DNA of 7,359 nt from positions 1 to 7,359 of the forward strand of contig DAOUSS010000073.1 in the NCBI GenBank assembly GCA_030627085.1, read 5' to 3'. The notes beneath the pieces were generated by a model, which saw only the letters and a program-made list of their open reading frames with translations, was not told the origin of the DNA and searched no databases. Source of the DNA: Candidatus Stahliibacteriota bacterium. Its GTDB lineage: Bacteria; Hydrothermota; UBA3073. This document shows, one piece after another, positions 5,308 to 7,359 of the stretch (within the stretch, counting starts at the first letter, position 1; each line of letters begins with the position of its first letter). The position numbers and the translations under genes are program-made.

Positions 5308-7359
5308 ATAAACGGCAGAATATTTACCGGTATTGCTGCCTTTATTGGTCTGGCAGCATTTGTTCAGGTCTCTTTTGGGCAATTAAGTCCACAGGAAAAG
5401 TGGGAAAGAGAGATCATCGTAGAATTTAAGCCAAGAGCCATTCGAATGCCTTCAGGAGAGACAGGTGTATCACCTAATGAACTTGATACTCTTGCACCTT
5501 CGGTAGCTGAAGTCATAGAAAGGTATGGAGCAGAGTTGGTTCTTGTAGCTTTCCCAGGTTACGATCCTGCAGACACCATTGCTATTTCGCCAACAGGTGA
5601 ATTGGTCAAAAAACCTGACCTGTCACGGATCTATAAGATTAAATTTCCAGAGGGTACGGATCTTGACAAGGTTATAGAAGAATTATCAGCATTGCCTGAT
5701 GTTATTTATGCTGAACGTACTCCAAGGTATGAATATCATATAGAGCCAAACGATGAGTATTTTAACCTTCAATGGGGACTTGATCAAGCAAGTGATTGTG
5801 ACATTGACGCTCCTGAGGCTTGGGATATCACAACAGGGAGTTCTTCAATAAAGCTTGGGATTCTGGATTCTGGTATCGATGAAGACCATGTAGATCTTAG
5901 TGGCAAGGTATCTGGTGATGCTGGATATTCATATGAACATGGTACTCATGTAGCTGGAATTGCTGCGGCAAAGACAAACAATAATAATGAGGGTATAGCT
6001 GGAGTTAACTGGCATGCCCAACTCCATGATGAGGATATTAGTTGGGACCAAGACCCTACATATATAGATCCGGACAAAGTTTACCCGGCTATCATTAGTG
6101 CTGTTGATGCAGGATGTCATGTATTAAACAACAGCTGGGGTGGTTCTGATTACTCAATTACACATAGACGTGCCTTTGCTTATGCTTATAAGATGAATAG
6201 AGTCGCTGTGGCCTCAATGGGGAACCAAAACACCTCTGATCCACGATATCCTGCTGCTTATGGACAAGGCATTATAGCCGTGGGAGCGACTACCAAAGAA
6301 GATAAGAGATGGAAAACCACACAGACCTATGGCTCGAATTATGGTGCATGGATTGATGTCGTTGCACCCGGTGGTAATGGCTATCCATGGAATCCAGAGG
6401 ATATTTACTCTACATTACCCAATGACGACTACGGTTATAGGAGTGGCACTTCAATGGCTGCCCCTCATGTTACAGGACTTGCAGGGCTTCTAAGAGGATA
6501 TAGCACCAGTCTTTATAATGACGACGTAGAGCAGATTATCAGGCTGTCAGCAGATGACAAAGGCGATCCAGAATGGGATCAATATTATGGCACAGGTCGC
6601 ATCAATGCCAGAAAGGCGCTTGATTTGCTAAGATCGCCTTATGTTCTTAAGCACCGGGATGCAAGTGGAGGATCTGTCGTAGATCAAGGAAATGATTATG
6701 AACTTTGGGCATTCTACGATGTCCCCGGTCTTGCAAATGGCCTATATCTCGCAAAGTGGTATAAGGTTCAGAAGAGTGTAACCTTCTCAGATCCATTTGT
6801 TTCCACACCCTATGCCTGGGGTAGAGGAGTAGGGACTAATGGATTTTCATACGAGAATCCCAACTGTGGTATGGGATGGTGCGGGGTGGTGCCAGGGTCA
6901 GTGACACCTACATCCGCTACACTGGAGACATATGTATATGATGTATACACTGAAGGCAGTTACCATGTTGGTTGGGTTCCCTGCAGTCCGGGTAATGTTC
7001 AATTAAAATATACGGCTCTGGGGATCCAAGTGGTGCACGTACTCTACCCAAATGGTGGCGAATGTTTCATTAACGACTCTGATGTTGGAATAACTTGGGA
7101 GGTGTCAGAGGAATATTCTATCACTTCTCAAACTGTTTATTATTCAACTAACGGTGGAGATAGCTGGATAAAGATAGCAGATTTAGGGGGCACTGAACGT
7201 TCTTATGGTTGGCATATACCAAGGTCGCAGACATCTTCTTCTAATTGCAGGGTAAAGGTAGTTGCAAAGGACAACCAATCTAACTCATATTATGATATTA
7301 GTGACGACGATTTTGAAATATGGCAATTTGAGCCTTATTTATCGGGGATGTTGTGTGCC
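5308..7359 (+). CDS. Secreted subtilisin-family (S8) serine protease, partial at right edge
   Basis: Exported endopeptidase; 684 codons are present without a stop and the gene continues beyond the window. Residues 1-24 form a signal peptide (Arg4, hydrophobic FTGIAAFIGLAAF, likely cleavage near SFG-Q). Residues about 33-140 look like an I9-type propeptide (EIIVEFKPRA ... LPDVIYAERTP). The catalytic domain (about 150-445) has Asp187 in GILDSGID, His214 in EHGTHVAG, the oxyanion Asn306 in SMGNQN and Ser382 in SGTSMAAPHV, so it is predicted active. Asp187 and His214 are only 27 apart, slightly compact. Residues about 446-571 are an unrecognised beta-rich region. Residues 573-671 match the 'YPNGGE ... 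ITW ... STNGGDSW ... DDDFEI' Ig-like repeat often found on secreted proteins. The start is uncertain: ATA at 5308 fits the ribosome site and signal peptide, whereas the first in-frame ATG (5446, residue 47) would remove export. It follows the lipoprotein gene by 24 nt. Confidence 0.85.
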   Translation, partial: MNGRIFTGIAAFIGLAAFVQVSFGQLSPQEKWEREIIVEFKPRAIRMPSGETGVSPNELDTLAPSVAEVIERYGAELVLVAFPGYDPADTIAISPTGELVKKPDLSRIYKIKFPEGTDLDKVIEELSALPDVIYAERTPRYEYHIEPNDEYFNLQWGLDQASDCDIDAPEAWDITTGSSSIKLGILDSGIDEDHVDLSGKVSGDAGYSYEHGTHVAGIAAAKTNNNNEGIAGVNWHAQLHDEDISWDQDPTYIDPDKVYPAIISAVDAGCHVLNNSWGGSDYSITHRRAFAYAYKMNRVAVASMGNQNTSDPRYPAAYGQGIIAVGATTKEDKRWKTTQTYGSNYGAWIDVVAPGGNGYPWNPEDIYSTLPNDDYGYRSGTSMAAPHVTGLAGLLRGYSTSLYNDDVEQIIRLSADDKGDPEWDQYYGTGRINARKALDLLRSPYVLKHRDASGGSVVDQGNDYELWAFYDVPGLANGLYLAKWYKVQKSVTFSDPFVSTPYAWGRGVGTNGFSYENPNCGMGWCGVVPGSVTPTSATLETYVYDVYTEGSYHVGWVPCSPGNVQLKYTALGIQVVHVLYPNGGECFINDSDVGITWEVSEEYSITSQTVYYSTNGGDSWIKIADLGGTERSYGWHIPRSQTSSSNCRVKVVAKDNQSNSYYDISDDDFEIWQFEPYLSGMLCA

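Noticed and set aside
5281..5310. Alternative genetic code (TGA as Trp, ATA as Met)
   Set aside because: It would neatly explain both oddities at the junction, but lon ends at a TGA in the expected place and Trp is written as TGG throughout all genes, so the standard bacterial code fits.
5280..5448. ATGs at 5280, 5283 and 5291 as the start of the protease
   Set aside because: They are in other frames: that from 5283 gives a short basic peptide ending before 5450, that from 5291 stops after six codons. They also precede the Shine-Dalgarno site.

Overview
The window looks like chromosomal DNA of an uncultured, AT-leaning, Gram-negative-type bacterium. Shine-Dalgarno sites are strong, promoters are sigma70-like, and a lipoprotein carries a lipobox whose +2 residue is not Asp. 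The WSPDG-repeat lipoprotein, and the secreted subtilase ending in a 'YPNGGE...ITW...STNGGDSW' domain, are styles often seen in FCB-group and related candidate phyla (WOR-3, Cloacimonadota and similar). That placement is an inference from style, not a classification.

Left part (132-3709, minus strand): a compact protein-quality-control operon, read right to left. It has a consensus promoter (3681-3709), a SAM hydrolase/DUF62-family enzyme (2888-3658), a small heat-shock protein Hsp20 (2483-2887) whose ATG directly follows the SAM-hydrolase stop, and the ATP-dependent protease Lon (132-2465) after 17 nt. A holdase and a protease are probably co-produced, with a SAM-consuming enzyme first in the transcript. 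Bases 1-131 are non-coding and carry an ATCTGTG-type repeat.

Middle (3659-4368): a 710-base non-coding region between divergent transcription units. It contains two consensus TTGACA-N17-TATAAT promoters facing away from each other, fragments of dispersed repeats, and on the right a predicted leader of about 270 nt. The leader has a strong Shine-Dalgarno site in front of a five-codon ORF, a terminator-like hairpin, and a second hairpin just before the lipoprotein ribosome site.

Right part (4369-7359, plus strand): a six-repeat PD40/TolB-like beta-propeller lipoprotein, followed in the same reading frame by a secreted subtilisin-family (S8) protease that runs off the window. The junction is the most unusual spot. 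The lipoprotein stop codon TGA stands where the Trp of a seventh WSPDG motif would be. The protease has a good Shine-Dalgarno site and signal peptide but apparently an ATA start codon instead of ATG. Nothing here proves a new defence or mobile system; the notable points are the gene junction, the structured leader and the operon composition.
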